Positions 8,303-17,120 of a DNA stretch of 64,000 bases are shown here, in pieces. The notes beneath the pieces are model-generated. The model was not told where the DNA came from. It saw only the letters and a list, made by a program, of their open reading frames with translations, and did not search any database. The position numbers and the translations under genes were made by a program. The stretch comes from Geminicoccaceae bacterium (lineage in GTDB: Bacteria; Pseudomonadota; Alphaproteobacteria; Geminicoccales; Geminicoccaceae), in assembly GCA_028279345.1 (NCBI GenBank), contig JANQNY010000076.1, positions 51,568 to 115,567 of the forward strand, written 5' to 3'. Position 1 is the first letter of the stretch. Every line of letters begins with the position of its first letter.

Positions 8303-9340
8303 AAGGTCGACATCCGGCACCATCGGTCGCTCGGTTTCGATCCCCTTGAGCGCGACGCGCAACGCCTTCCACGGGCGCGCCACGGTGTCATTGACCGACG
8401 TCGGCTCGAAGCCACAGTGCACCATGCAGTCGGCGCACTTCTCGTAGGCGCCGGTGCCGTAGGAGTCCCAGTCCGTCGTCTCCATCAGCTCCTGGAAGGT
8501 GCGTGCATAGCCCTCGCCGAGGAGGTAGCAGGGCCGCTGCCAGCCGAAGATGTTGCGTGTCGGATTGCCCCAAGGCGTGCAGCGGTAGTTCTGGTTGCCG
8601 GCGAGGAAGTCCAGATACAGCTGGGACTGGTTGAACACCCAGCCACGCCCTTTGCCGCGGCGGAAGACGTCGCGAAACAGGTTCTTCGTGTCCTGGCGCT
8701 TGAGGAAGTGCTCCTGCACGGGCGCGCGCTCATAGGCGTAGCCCGGCGACACGGTGATGCCTTCGACGCCGAGCGTCATGCAGTAGTCGAAGAACGCGGC
8801 AACGCGTTCGGGTACGGCGTTATTGAAGAGCGTGCAGTTCACCGTCACCCGGAAGCCCCGGCGCTTGGCGGCTTCGATCGCCCGGATCGCGCGGGCGAAG
8901 ACGCCTTTCTGCGAGACCGCCTCGTCATGCTCCTCCTCGAGGCCGTCGAGATGGATCGAGAAGGTCAGGTAGACGCTGGGCTCGAACAGCTCGAGCTTCT
9001 TCTCGAGCAGGAGCGCGTTGGTGCAGAGGTAGACGAACCGCTTTCGGGCGACGATGCCTTTGACGATCTCGTCGATCTGCGGATGCAGCAGCGGCTCGCC
9101 GCCTGGGATCGAAACCACTGGTGCGCCGCACTCGTCGACCGCCGCGAGGCAGTCCTCGACGCTCATATGGCGACCGAGGATCGGCTTGGGGTAGTCGATC
9201 TTGCCACAACCGGCACACGCCAGATTGCAGCGAAACAGCGGCTCGAGCATCAGGACGAGCGGATAGCGTTGCCTTCCGGCAAGTCGTTGCCGGACAATGT
9301 AGCTGCCAACACGCCACTTTTGTAGCAAGGGTATCGTCAA
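8198..9340 (-). CDS. hpnH: Radical SAM adenosyl-hopene transferase HpnH
   Basis: A 380-residue radical SAM enzyme that adds a 5'-deoxyadenosyl group to hopene to form adenosylhopane. The iron-sulfur motif Cys38-x3-Cys42-x2-Cys45 lies in RCNLACAGC, and the SAM glycine motif is SIPGGEPLLH. The C-terminal half has the HpnH-specific SPGYAYERAP and cysteines in KCADCMVHCGF. The start is TTG behind GGAGGAAG. It is divergent from hpnM and convergent with hpnG, so the two consecutive pathway steps are encoded on opposite strands with overlapping 3' ends. Confidence 0.93.
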   Translation of the reverse strand: MTIPLLQKWRVGSYIVRQRLAGRQRYPLVLMLEPLFRCNLACAGCGKIDYPKPILGRHMSVEDCLAAVDECGAPVVSIPGGEPLLHPQIDEIVKGIVARKRFVYLCTNALLLEKKLELFEPSVYLTFSIHLDGLEEEHDEAVSQKGVFARAIRAIEAAKRRGFRVTVNCTLFNNAVPERVAAFFDYCMTLGVEGITVSPGYAYERAPVQEHFLKRQDTKNLFRDVFRRGKGRGWVFNQSQLYLDFLAGNQNYRCTPWGNPTRNIFGWQRPCYLLGEGYARTFQELMETTDWDSYGTGAYEKCADCMVHCGFEPTSVNDTVARPWKALRVALKGIETERPMVPDVDLSKQRPAVYVFEDHVEKALQEPLPGEARERRRRAS

Positions 9341-9494
9341 GCGAACTTCCTCCGTTCCCGCGGCGCTTACGAACAGGATTCCCGAACCCGGCGCAACCGG
9401 CCGTTGGTCACGTCTCGACGTCTCGTGTCACGCTCGCGTAAGACGCTCTGGCGGTCGATGCGGCAAACGGTGCATCCAAAGGAGCCGATGAAGC

Positions 9495-10136
9495 ATGCCG
9501 AGCACGTGTGAACGTGTCCTGAGCGTTGGCGGACCTGCAGGCGGCCTGACCCGACGCGGGGCGTTGCTGGCGGGGGCGGCGCTGATCCTCGCCGCGGCGC
9601 CAGGTCAGGCGGTTGAGAACGCGGCCGTGCCCGTCGAGCGGCTCCACGCGGGCCTGCTCCAAGCGGCATCGGACGGCAGCACCGTCGCGCAGCGACGGCG
9701 GATGCTGGACCCGGTCGTCACCGATACCTTCGACTTCACCACGATGAGCCGCGTCGCCGTGGGGCGTGATTGGGCCGGCTTCGGCGAGGAGCAGCGCCAA
9801 GACCTGAGCGAGCAGTTCGCCGCTTTTGCCGCCGCGAACTACGCGTCCAACTTCGACAAGGCCGACGGACTCGTGTTCGAGACCCTGGGCGTGCGCCCCG
9901 ATGACGGCGAACGGGTCTGGGTCGACACGCGGTTGATCCGCCCCAACGGCGACCCCGTCCGCTTCGACTACCTCGTACACCCGACCGCGGACGGTCCGCG
10001 CATCATCAATGTGGTCGTCGACGGCACGCTGAACGAGCTGGGGCGCCGTCGTGGCGAGTTTCGTTCGCTCTTGAACCGGGGTGGCCTGCCGCTGCTGCTC
10101 GACACGCTCGAGGCGCGAACGGAGGCGGGCGGCTGA
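9495..10136 (+). CDS. hpnM: Hopanoid-associated MlaC/Ttg2D-like lipid-binding protein HpnM
   Basis: A 213-residue exported protein of the MlaC (toluene tolerance Ttg2D) family, which carries lipids through the periplasm; HpnM members sit in hopanoid clusters. The N-terminus holds a twin-arginine-like signal, LTRRGALLAGAALIL, with likely cleavage after PGQA. The mature part has the MlaC pattern RRRMLDPVVTDTFDFTTMSR and a conserved C-terminal VVVDGTLNELGRRRGEFRS. The ATG follows GGAG by 10 bases. It shares a 154-base divergent promoter region with hpnH, suggesting joint control. It probably works with hpnN, 15 kb away. Confidence 0.88.
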   Translation: MPSTCERVLSVGGPAGGLTRRGALLAGAALILAAAPGQAVENAAVPVERLHAGLLQAASDGSTVAQRRRMLDPVVTDTFDFTTMSRVAVGRDWAGFGEEQRQDLSEQFAAFAAANYASNFDKADGLVFETLGVRPDDGERVWVDTRLIRPNGDPVRFDYLVHPTADGPRIINVVVDGTLNELGRRRGEFRSLLNRGGLPLLLDTLEARTEAGG

Positions 10137-10254
10137 CCGCACGCCTGCCTCCGACCTTTAACTCGGCGCACGGAATTCAGCTCACTAGGACTCCCCCTTG
10201 ACGTAGCGCGCGCGTGGTGCGGTCCTTGGCGCAGAACGCGTCAGGGAGGACGCC

Positions 10255-11319
10255 ATGAAGACGATGCACGGCCCGGCAATCTTTCTCGCCCAGTTTGCTG
10301 ACGACACCGTACCGTTCAACGACCTGTCGGCGATCGCCAAGTGGGCCTCCAGCCTCGGCTATAAGGGCATTCAGATCCCAAGCTGGGATGCGCGCCTCTT
10401 CAATCTCGATCTTGCCGCCGAGAGCAACGCCTATTGCGGCGAGGTCGTAGGCATATGCGCCGATGCCGGGGTCACCGTCACCGAGCTGTCGACGCACATC
10501 CAGGGCCAGCTCGTCGCCGCGCACCCGGCCTATGACGAGCTCTTGGACGGCTTCGCCCCGCCCGAGGTGCACGGCAACCCGCAAGCGCGCCAGCAATGGG
10601 CCACAGACCAGTGCCTCAAGGCGGCGGAGGCCTCGCGCCGCCTGGGGCTCACCAAGCATGTGAGCTTCACCGGCGCCCTGGTCTGGCCCTACCTCTATCC
10701 GTTTCCGCAGCGTCCCGCGGGCCTCGTCGACGAGGGTTTTGAGGAGCTGGCCAACCGCTGGCGGCCCATCCTCGACCGCTTCGATGCCTGCGGCGTCGAT
10801 GTCGGCTACGAGATCCACCCGTCCGAGGATGTGATGGACGGGGCTACGTTCGAGCTGTTTCTGGACAAGCTGGACAACCATCCGCGCTGCAACATCAATT
10901 ACGACCCGAGCCACTTCCTCTTGCAGCAGCTCGACTATCTCGAGTTTATCGACATCTACCACGAGCGGATCACGTCCTTTCACGTCAAGGACGCGGAATT
11001 CAATCCGACCGGCAGGCAGGGCGTCTACTCGGGCTTCCAGCCCTGGCTGCAGCGCGCCGGCCGCTTCCGCTCCCTAGGCGACGGCCAGGTCGACTTCAGG
11101 GGCGTGTTCTCGAAGCTCGCCGAGTACGATTACGACTACTGGGCCGTGCTCGAATGGGAGTGCTGTCTGAAGCACCCGGAGGATGGCGCCGCCGAAGGGG
11201 CGCGCTTCATCGCCGATCACATCGTTCGCGTTACCGATCGTGCCTTCGACGACTTCGCTGCCGCCGGCATCGACGCCGAGCAGAACCGCCGCGTGCTTGG
11301 CCTCGATCGCTCGGAGTAG
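10255..11319 (+). CDS. Sugar phosphate isomerase/epimerase (xylose isomerase-like TIM barrel)
   Basis: A 354-residue AP-endonuclease-2 fold TIM barrel that likely isomerises or epimerises a sugar or keto-inositol. Metal ligands expected for the fold are visible as Glu in YEIHPSED, Asp and His in NYDPSHF, His in SFHVKD and Glu in AVLEWEC. The ATG follows AGGGAGG. It is six bases before a Gfo/Idh/MocA dehydrogenase and heads the carbohydrate block, the pairing often seen in inositol, polyol or oxidised-sugar catabolism. The specific substrate is not readable. Confidence 0.85.
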   Translation: MKTMHGPAIFLAQFADDTVPFNDLSAIAKWASSLGYKGIQIPSWDARLFNLDLAAESNAYCGEVVGICADAGVTVTELSTHIQGQLVAAHPAYDELLDGFAPPEVHGNPQARQQWATDQCLKAAEASRRLGLTKHVSFTGALVWPYLYPFPQRPAGLVDEGFEELANRWRPILDRFDACGVDVGYEIHPSEDVMDGATFELFLDKLDNHPRCNINYDPSHFLLQQLDYLEFIDIYHERITSFHVKDAEFNPTGRQGVYSGFQPWLQRAGRFRSLGDGQVDFRGVFSKLAEYDYDYWAVLEWECCLKHPEDGAAEGARFIADHIVRVTDRAFDDFAAAGIDAEQNRRVLGLDRSE

Positions 11320-11324
11320 CGGCG

Positions 11325-12497
11325 ATGGCAATCGAACCGAATGACGACCGCGGCGCCAAGCGGCGGTTGCGCCTGGGCATGGTCGGTGGCGGTCAGGGCG
11401 CCTTCATCGGTGCCGTGCATCGGATCGCGGCGCGGCTCGACGACCGCTACGAGCTGGTCGCCGGCTGCTTCGCATCGGACCCGGAGCGCGCCCGTGCGAG
11501 CGCCGCGGAGCTGCACGTGCCGCCGGAGCGCGCCTATGGCGACTTCTACGAGATGGCGCAGGCCGAGGCGGCGCGCGACGACGGCATCGACGTGGTCTCG
11601 ATCGTCACCCCCAATCATCTCCACTTCGCCGTCGCCAAGGTGTTCCTCGAAGCGGGTATCCACGTCATTTGCGACAAGCCGCTGACGACCTCGCTCGAAG
11701 ATGCGGAGACCCTTGCCGCTCTGGTCCGCTCGAGCGGCAAGCTGTTCGTGCTCACGCACAATTACACGGGCTACCCCCTCGTCCGGCACGCGCGCGCGAT
11801 GGTCGGTGCAGGCGAGCTGGGTCGGGTCCGCGTGGTGCAGATCGAGTATCCGCAGGACTGGCTCACCACGCGGCTGGAGGCGACTGGCCAGAAGCAGGCC
11901 GAATGGCGCACCGATCCGACCCGCTCCGGTCCGGTCGGCTGTCTCGGCGACATCGGCACGCACGCCTTCAACCTCATGCGCTTCGTGACGGGCCTCCGGG
12001 TCGAGCAGGTGCTGGCAGAACTCACCACCTTCGTCGACGGTCGCCTCCTCGACGACGACGCTCAGATACTCATGCGTTTCGAAGGTGGCGCCCGGGGCAT
12101 GCTCTGGTCCTCTCAGGTGGCACCGGGCAACGAGAACGGCCTCCGGCTCCGTGTCTATGGCGACAAGGCCGGGCTCGACTGGGGACAGGAGGACCCGAAC
12201 GTGCTGGTCGTCTCGTCGCTGGGCGAGCCGCCGCGACGTCTTACGCGTGGCGGGCCGGGGCTCGGGGATGAAGCTGCTCGGGTCACGCGCATCCCGCCGG
12301 GTCATCCCGAGGGCTATCTCGAAGGCTTCGCCAATCTCTACGGCGACGCGGCCGAGCGCATCATCGCCACTGCCGAAGGCCGGACACCGGACCCGGCGAC
12401 CGCGCTTCTGCCCACCGTCGACGACGGTGTCGAGGCGCTGCGGTTCATGGGTGCGGCGCTCACCAGCAGCCGCACGGGCGGCTGGACGGCGCTCTGA
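11325..12497 (+). CDS. Gfo/Idh/MocA family NAD(P)-dependent oxidoreductase
   Basis: A 390-residue dehydrogenase acting on a sugar or inositol hydroxyl. The dinucleotide motif GMVGGGQGAFIG is near residue 17, and the family's catalytic lysine motif is seen in CDKPLTTS. A second landmark, GPVGCLGDIGTHAFNL, holds the substrate-binding Asp-x3-His. I place the start at the ATG six bases after the isomerase stop; longer frames upstream run inside the isomerase gene. Together the pair probably converts the imported carbohydrate toward a three-carbon or keto product for the downstream Dha kinase, by inference from context. Confidence 0.9.
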   Translation: MAIEPNDDRGAKRRLRLGMVGGGQGAFIGAVHRIAARLDDRYELVAGCFASDPERARASAAELHVPPERAYGDFYEMAQAEAARDDGIDVVSIVTPNHLHFAVAKVFLEAGIHVICDKPLTTSLEDAETLAALVRSSGKLFVLTHNYTGYPLVRHARAMVGAGELGRVRVVQIEYPQDWLTTRLEATGQKQAEWRTDPTRSGPVGCLGDIGTHAFNLMRFVTGLRVEQVLAELTTFVDGRLLDDDAQILMRFEGGARGMLWSSQVAPGNENGLRLRVYGDKAGLDWGQEDPNVLVVSSLGEPPRRLTRGGPGLGDEAARVTRIPPGHPEGYLEGFANLYGDAAERIIATAEGRTPDPATALLPTVDDGVEALRFMGAALTSSRTGGWTAL

Positions 12498-12545
12498 CTG
12501 GCGCGTGGGATTTCCCTTGTGCTGCGCTGCAACAAGCGACACGAG

Positions 12546-12562
12546 TAAACTCAACTAAACTC
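12546..12562 (+). promoter_or_regulatory. Tandem TAAACTC repeats upstream of the transporter operon
   Basis: Two exact TAAACTC copies, 12546-12552 and 12556-12562, are spaced 10 bases, one helical turn, in the AT-rich part of the 94-base gap before the binding-protein gene. They could be an operator or an AT-rich promoter element. I see no convincing -35 box at the right distance. Confidence 0.3.
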
Positions 12563-12591
12563 TACTACAAACGTGCATCAGGGAGACGAGC

Positions 12592-13908
12592 ATGCGACGG
12601 ATGGGGTTGGCCCTGTTAGGCTCGACGGCGCTCATCGGCGGTTTAGGCAGCGCCGCCGAGGCCGAGGAACTGACACTCTGCTGGGCCGCTTGGGACCCGG
12701 CCAACGCTTTGGTCGAGCTGTCGAAGGACTTCACCGCCGAGACCGGCGTCGACATGAAGTTCGAGTTCGTGCCGTGGCCGAATTTCGCCGACCGGATGCT
12801 CAACGAGCTCAACTCGGGCGGCCAGCTCTGCGACCTGATGATCGGTGATAGCCAGTGGATCGGCGGCGGTGCCGAGAATGGCCACTACGTCAAGCTCAAC
12901 GACTTCTTCGAGGCCGAAGGCATCTCGATGGATGATTTCGCGCCGGCGACGGTCTACGCCTACTCGACTTGGCCGAAGGGCACGCCGAACTACTACGCGT
13001 TGCCGGCCATGGGCGACGCGAACGCCTGGTTCTACCGCCGCGACTGGTTCGAGCGGCCGGAGTTGCAGGAAGAGTTCCAGGCTCAGTACGGGCGTGAGCT
13101 GGCGCCCCCCGGGACCCAGCTCGAGCTTCTGGACATCGCCGAGTTCTTCCAGGGCCGAGAGATCGACGGCAAGACGGTCTATGGCGCCGCCATCTTCACC
13201 GAACGGGGCTCAGAGGGCATCACCATGGGTGCCACTGGTGCGCTCTATGCCTGGGGCTTCAAGTACGAGAACGAGCCGGGGTCCTACGACATGGAGGGCG
13301 CCGTCAACTCGCCCGAGGCCGTGGAAGCCCTCGAGTTCTACAAGACGCTCTACGAGTGCTGCACGCCGCCTGGCTACACCGACAGCTACATGCAGGAGAG
13401 CCTCGACGCCTTCAAGTCGGGGCAGGTGGCGATGGCGATGAACTGGTTTGCCTTCTTCCCCGGCCTCTACAAGGACCCCGTGGTCGGCGGCGACAAGATC
13501 GGTTTCTTCGTCAATCCGGGCCAGAACGTCGAGGCGTCGACGCTCGGCGGTCAGGGCATCTCGGTCATCTCCTATTCGGACAAGCAGGACCTGGCGCTCG
13601 ACTACATCAAGTGGTTCGCGCAGCCGGAAGTGCAGCAGAAGTGGTGGTCACTCGGCGGCTATTCGTGTCACAACGACGTCCTCAACGACCCGAGCTTCCC
13701 CGACTCGCAGCCCTTCGCCGCGGATTTCCTCGAGGCGATGGGCAATGTCCAGGACTTCTGGCAGGAGCCGACCTATGCCGAGCTGCTGCTCGCGATGCAG
13801 AAGCGCCTGCACGACTACATAGTCGCCGACCAGGGGACGGCGCAGGAAGCGCTCGACTTGTTGATTGTCGACTGGACTGAGACCTTCGAGGACGACGGCA
13901 AGCTCTGA
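12592..13908 (+). CDS. Carbohydrate ABC transporter substrate-binding protein
   Basis: A 438-residue extracellular solute-binding protein family 1 member. A signal peptide of about 22 residues ends near AEA-EE, followed by LTLCWAAWDPANAL, the usual first beta strand. The ligand-contacting segment SQWIGGGAENGHYVKL and the C-terminal WWSLGGYSCHNDV are typical of sugar and polyol binders. The ATG follows GGGAG. It begins an operon that runs without a gap over 20 bases to dhaK. Substrate unknown; polyol, triose or an oxidised sugar are the likeliest given the Dha kinase. Confidence 0.9.
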   Translation: MRRMGLALLGSTALIGGLGSAAEAEELTLCWAAWDPANALVELSKDFTAETGVDMKFEFVPWPNFADRMLNELNSGGQLCDLMIGDSQWIGGGAENGHYVKLNDFFEAEGISMDDFAPATVYAYSTWPKGTPNYYALPAMGDANAWFYRRDWFERPELQEEFQAQYGRELAPPGTQLELLDIAEFFQGREIDGKTVYGAAIFTERGSEGITMGATGALYAWGFKYENEPGSYDMEGAVNSPEAVEALEFYKTLYECCTPPGYTDSYMQESLDAFKSGQVAMAMNWFAFFPGLYKDPVVGGDKIGFFVNPGQNVEASTLGGQGISVISYSDKQDLALDYIKWFAQPEVQQKWWSLGGYSCHNDVLNDPSFPDSQPFAADFLEAMGNVQDFWQEPTYAELLLAMQKRLHDYIVADQGTAQEALDLLIVDWTETFEDDGKL

Positions 13909-13926
13909 CCCCCGCGCGCCGGGCGG

Positions 13927-14898
13927 ATGGGCCCGATGGCCAGAAGCACGCCGATCGATCGGGTGGCGCATCGTGCGGCGGCGGCAACGCCGCCGCACCT
14001 CAGGGCTCGGGTACGCGGGATCTCGGACCGCGCGGTGGCCTGGGTGTTTATCGCGCCGACAATCGCGCTCTTGCTGGCGATCAACATCTTCCCGCTCTTG
14101 TGGACGGTTTATCTGTCGTTCACCAATTACCGGGCCAACCGGCCCAATCGTGAGGTGGAATGGGTCGGCACGCGCAACTACGAGCGGGTGCTGACTGACG
14201 GTGACATCTGGCACACGCTGCAGGTCACAGCACATTTTGTCTGCTGGACGCTCGCACTCCAGGTCTTGATTGGCTTCACGCTGGCCTGGCTGATCAACCG
14301 CAATTTCCGCGGCCACGGGTTCTGGACGACCGTCATTGTCCTGCCAATGATGCTGTCACCGGCGGTCGTGGGCAATTTCTGGACTTTCCTTTACCAGCCG
14401 CAGATCGGCCTCTTCAATTACGTCGTCGCCTTCTTCAGCGGTGTCGACCCGTCTTCCTTTTCGATGATCGGCAGCGTTCATCTTGCACCTTGGGCGATCA
14501 TCATCGTCGATACCTGGATGTGGACGCCGTTCGTCATGCTGATCTGTCTCGCGGGGCTCAGATCGATCCCCGAATACCTTTACGAAGCGGCCGAGGTCGA
14601 TCGCGCGTCGCCGACGCGCCAGTTCTGGACGATCACGGTGCCGATGGTGCTGCCCTTCTTGATGCTGGCGGTGCTCTTTCGCGGTATCGAGAACTTCAAG
14701 ATGTTCGACCTCGTCGTCGAGTTGACCTCGGGCGGGCCGGGCTCGGTGACCGAGCTCGCCTCGATCAACCTCAAGCGCGAGGCCTTCGAGAAGTGGCGGA
14801 CCGGCTATGCGTCGGCCTTCGCCATCGTGCTCTTCGTTACCGTCTTCGGGCTCGCCAGCATCTACGTGAAGGCGCTCAACCGGGTGAAGGACCGATGA
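13927..14898 (+). CDS. Carbohydrate ABC transporter permease 1 (MalF-like)
   Basis: A 323-residue inner membrane permease with six predicted helices, beginning after a cytoplasmic basic N-terminus of about 35 residues. The cytoplasmic EAA loop that docks the ATPase is YEAAEVDRASPTRQFWTITV, near residues 219-238; the usual Gly of EAA-x3-G is Ala here. It overlaps permease 2 by ATGA, so the two are translated together as the two halves of the channel. Confidence 0.9.
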   Translation: MGPMARSTPIDRVAHRAAAATPPHLRARVRGISDRAVAWVFIAPTIALLLAINIFPLLWTVYLSFTNYRANRPNREVEWVGTRNYERVLTDGDIWHTLQVTAHFVCWTLALQVLIGFTLAWLINRNFRGHGFWTTVIVLPMMLSPAVVGNFWTFLYQPQIGLFNYVVAFFSGVDPSSFSMIGSVHLAPWAIIIVDTWMWTPFVMLICLAGLRSIPEYLYEAAEVDRASPTRQFWTITVPMVLPFLMLAVLFRGIENFKMFDLVVELTSGGPGSVTELASINLKREAFEKWRTGYASAFAIVLFVTVFGLASIYVKALNRVKDR

Positions 14899-15842
14899 GC
14901 GCGACCGCGCATTCGGTGATCGAACCCACCGCGCGCGAGCGCCGGTTCGCCGCGACGCTCATCGTCATCTACGCGCTTGTCACCATGCTGCCGCTCGTCT
15001 GGATCTTCATGACGAGCCTCAAGACGCCGCAGGATTCGATCTCCTATCCGCCCAAGGTCGTCTTCGGCCCCACGCTCGAAGGCTACGTGAACTTGTTCAC
15101 GACGCGGACCCGGCAGACGCCCGAGTACATGGCGTCGCTGCCGCCGCCCGAGACCTGGTGGGACGAACTCGTCCGCTCGCGCAACATGGTGATCGCCGGG
15201 CCCTCGAAGTTCGGCGAGCGGTTCCTCAACTCGGTGATCATCGGCTTCGGATCGACCTTCCTCACAATCTTCCTCGGCACGCTCGCGGCCTACGCCTTTT
15301 CGCGCTTTCGCGTCCCGCTCAAGGACGACCTCCTGTTCTTCATCCTGTCCACGCGGATGATGCCGCCCGTCGCCGTGGCGATCCCCATCTTCTTGATGTA
15401 CCGCCAACTCGGCCTCTCGGACACGCATCTGGGCATGATCCTGCTCTACACTGCGGTGAACCTCTCGCTCGCGGTCTGGCTCCTCAAGGGTTTCATGGAC
15501 GAGATCCCGCGGGAGTACGAGGAAGCCGCGATGATCGACGGCTACACGCGGCTGCAGGCCTTCCGAAAAGTCGTCCTGCCGCAGGCCACGACGGGCATCG
15601 CCGCCACGGCCATCTTCTGCCTGATCTTCGCCTGGAACGAGTACGCCTTCGCGCTCTTGCTGACCTCCGGCACGGCCCAGACCGCGCCGCCGTTCATCCC
15701 CACGATCATCGGCGAGGGCGGCCTCGATTGGCCCGCCGTCGCCGCCGGCGCCACGCTCTTCCTCCTCCCGGTCCTTGTGTTCACAATCCTGCTCCGCAAG
15801 CACCTGCTGCGTGGCATCACCTTCGGCGCGGTGCGGAAATGA
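14895..15842 (+). CDS. Carbohydrate ABC transporter permease 2 (MalG-like)
   Basis: A 315-residue permease paired with permease 1. Helices are visible from about residue 18 (IVIYALVTMLPLVWIFMTSL) and around 105-290. The EAA loop is canonical: EEAAMIDGYTRLQAFRKVVL. A periplasmic insertion around residues 60-95 (TRTRQTPEYM onward) is longer than in MalG and is rich in charged residues. The start is the ATG in the ATGA overlap with permease 1. The end overlaps the next small membrane gene by four bases. Confidence 0.92.
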   Translation: MSATAHSVIEPTARERRFAATLIVIYALVTMLPLVWIFMTSLKTPQDSISYPPKVVFGPTLEGYVNLFTTRTRQTPEYMASLPPPETWWDELVRSRNMVIAGPSKFGERFLNSVIIGFGSTFLTIFLGTLAAYAFSRFRVPLKDDLLFFILSTRMMPPVAVAIPIFLMYRQLGLSDTHLGMILLYTAVNLSLAVWLLKGFMDEIPREYEEAAMIDGYTRLQAFRKVVLPQATTGIAATAIFCLIFAWNEYAFALLLTSGTAQTAPPFIPTIIGEGGLDWPAVAAGATLFLLPVLVFTILLRKHLLRGITFGAVRK

Positions 15843-16021
15843 GCGGCGGCTGGCCAAGCTGGCTGCGTCGCGGCCCGATGGAGAACGTGGCGACCGTGCT
15901 CATCGCCGTGGGCGTCGTGATGCTCATGCAACCCCTAGCGCTTGCGGCCTTCTCCTGGTCGTTCACGGTGATCCTCACTGGCACCGTCATGTTCCTCATC
16001 GTCAGCCACTTTCCGGACTGA
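15839..16021 (+). CDS. Small two-helix membrane protein in the ABC transporter operon
   Basis: A 60-residue protein starting at an ATGA overlap with permease 2 and ending four bases before the first ATPase gene. After a short basic stretch (SWLRRGPMEN) two hydrophobic segments, about residues 17-36 and 39-55, would cross the membrane with a tight turn. I do not recognise a named family. Both overlapping edges and the fixed position between permease and ATPase argue that it is real and works with the transporter. Polyol ABC operons of rhizobia also carry small membrane genes (DUF2160), but this sequence does not resemble that domain as I know it. Confidence 0.7.
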   Translation: MSGGWPSWLRRGPMENVATVLIAVGVVMLMQPLALAAFSWSFTVILTGTVMFLIVSHFPD

Positions 16022-16025
16022 GCCA

Positions 16026-17120
16026 GTGGCCGACATCGAGCTCCGCCAGTTGCACAAGTCCTTCGACGCCTTCGTCGCGGTCCATGACACCAACATGACC
16101 ATCAGCGACGGCCAGTTCTTCGTGCTGCTCGGGCCGTCCGGTTGTGGCAAGACGACGACGCTCAGGATGATCGCTGGTCTGGAGCTGCCGACGGCGGGTG
16201 AGATCCTGCTCGATGGCGAGGACGTGACCTACAAACGGGCCCGCGAACGCGACATCGCGTTCGTCTTCCAGCTCTTCGCGCTCTACCCGCATCTGAACGT
16301 GCGCAACAACATCGCCTATCCCTTGCGCGCCCAATGTGTACCGCGGCGCGAGATCAGGGTACGCGTCGAGGAGACGGCGCGGCTCTTGAGGATCGATTCC
16401 CTGCTCGACAAGCCGGTGGGCGGGCTTGCCGGCGGCGACCGGCAGCGGGTGGCGCTAGGCCGCGCCATCGTTCGGCGCCCCAAGGCCTTCTTGATGGACG
16501 AGCCCTTGGGCACGCTCGATGCGGCGTTTCGCGAGCTGATGTGCGAGGAGCTGCGGGCTCTGCACGATCGGATTGGTGCCACGACCATCTACGTCACCCA
16601 CGACCAGATCGAGGCGATGGCGATGGCGGACCGGGTCGCGGTGATGAACGAAGGAGAGGTGCTGCAGGTCGCCTCGCCCTACGAGATCTACCACCGGCCA
16701 CGTTCGATGTTCGTCGCCGCCTTCATCGGTGCGCCGGCCATGAACTTCCTGGAGTGCGTGGGCGAGCTGAACCCCGGTACGGATCAAGTGACGGTCGCGG
16801 GCTCCACCACCGCCGTGCCACGGCTTCACGAAGGTGTCGCGGGCGATCGTGCGGTCCTGGGCATCCGCCCCGAATACGTTCACTTCGGCGATGACTATGC
16901 CTTCCGTGGCTCCGTCTACGGCGTCGAGTACACGGGCGCGCGCCAGCTCGTGACCGTCGAGACCGAGGCAGGCGCGGTGCGCGCGCGGATCCCCGCCGGC
17001 GCCAAGCTCGGCATCGGCGAGACGGTGGGGCTAGGCTTCGCGCCGGACCGGGCCATCGTCTTCGATCCCGCGACCGAGCGCGCGCTCGAGAGCGAGCTGT
17101 TCGAGGCCGCCCATGGCTGA
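16026..17120 (+). CDS. ABC transporter ATP-binding protein 1 (UgpC/MalK-like, variant signature)
   Basis: A 364-residue importer ATPase. Walker A GPSGCGKT is at residues 36-43 and Walker B FLMDEP at 155-160, followed by a C-terminal MalK-type regulatory domain from about residue 235. The signature motif, normally LSGGQ, reads LAGGD (134-138), and the D-loop is LGTLDA. The start is a GTG just after the small membrane gene. With the next gene it probably forms a heterodimer of unlike ATPases, as in the glycerol GlpS/GlpT pair. Altered signature residues suggest that one of the two composite ATP sites is weak. Confidence 0.9.
   Translation: MADIELRQLHKSFDAFVAVHDTNMTISDGQFFVLLGPSGCGKTTTLRMIAGLELPTAGEILLDGEDVTYKRARERDIAFVFQLFALYPHLNVRNNIAYPLRAQCVPRREIRVRVEETARLLRIDSLLDKPVGGLAGGDRQRVALGRAIVRRPKAFLMDEPLGTLDAAFRELMCEELRALHDRIGATTIYVTHDQIEAMAMADRVAVMNEGEVLQVASPYEIYHRPRSMFVAAFIGAPAMNFLECVGELNPGTDQVTVAGSTTAVPRLHEGVAGDRAVLGIRPEYVHFGDDYAFRGSVYGVEYTGARQLVTVETEAGAVRARIPAGAKLGIGETVGLGFAPDRAIVFDPATERALESELFEAAHG

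Noticed and set aside
11217..12554. A 445-codon open frame antisense to the Gfo/Idh/MocA gene
   Set aside because: Its residues are low-complexity mirror composition, without domain or ribosome site; typical shadow in GC-rich DNA.
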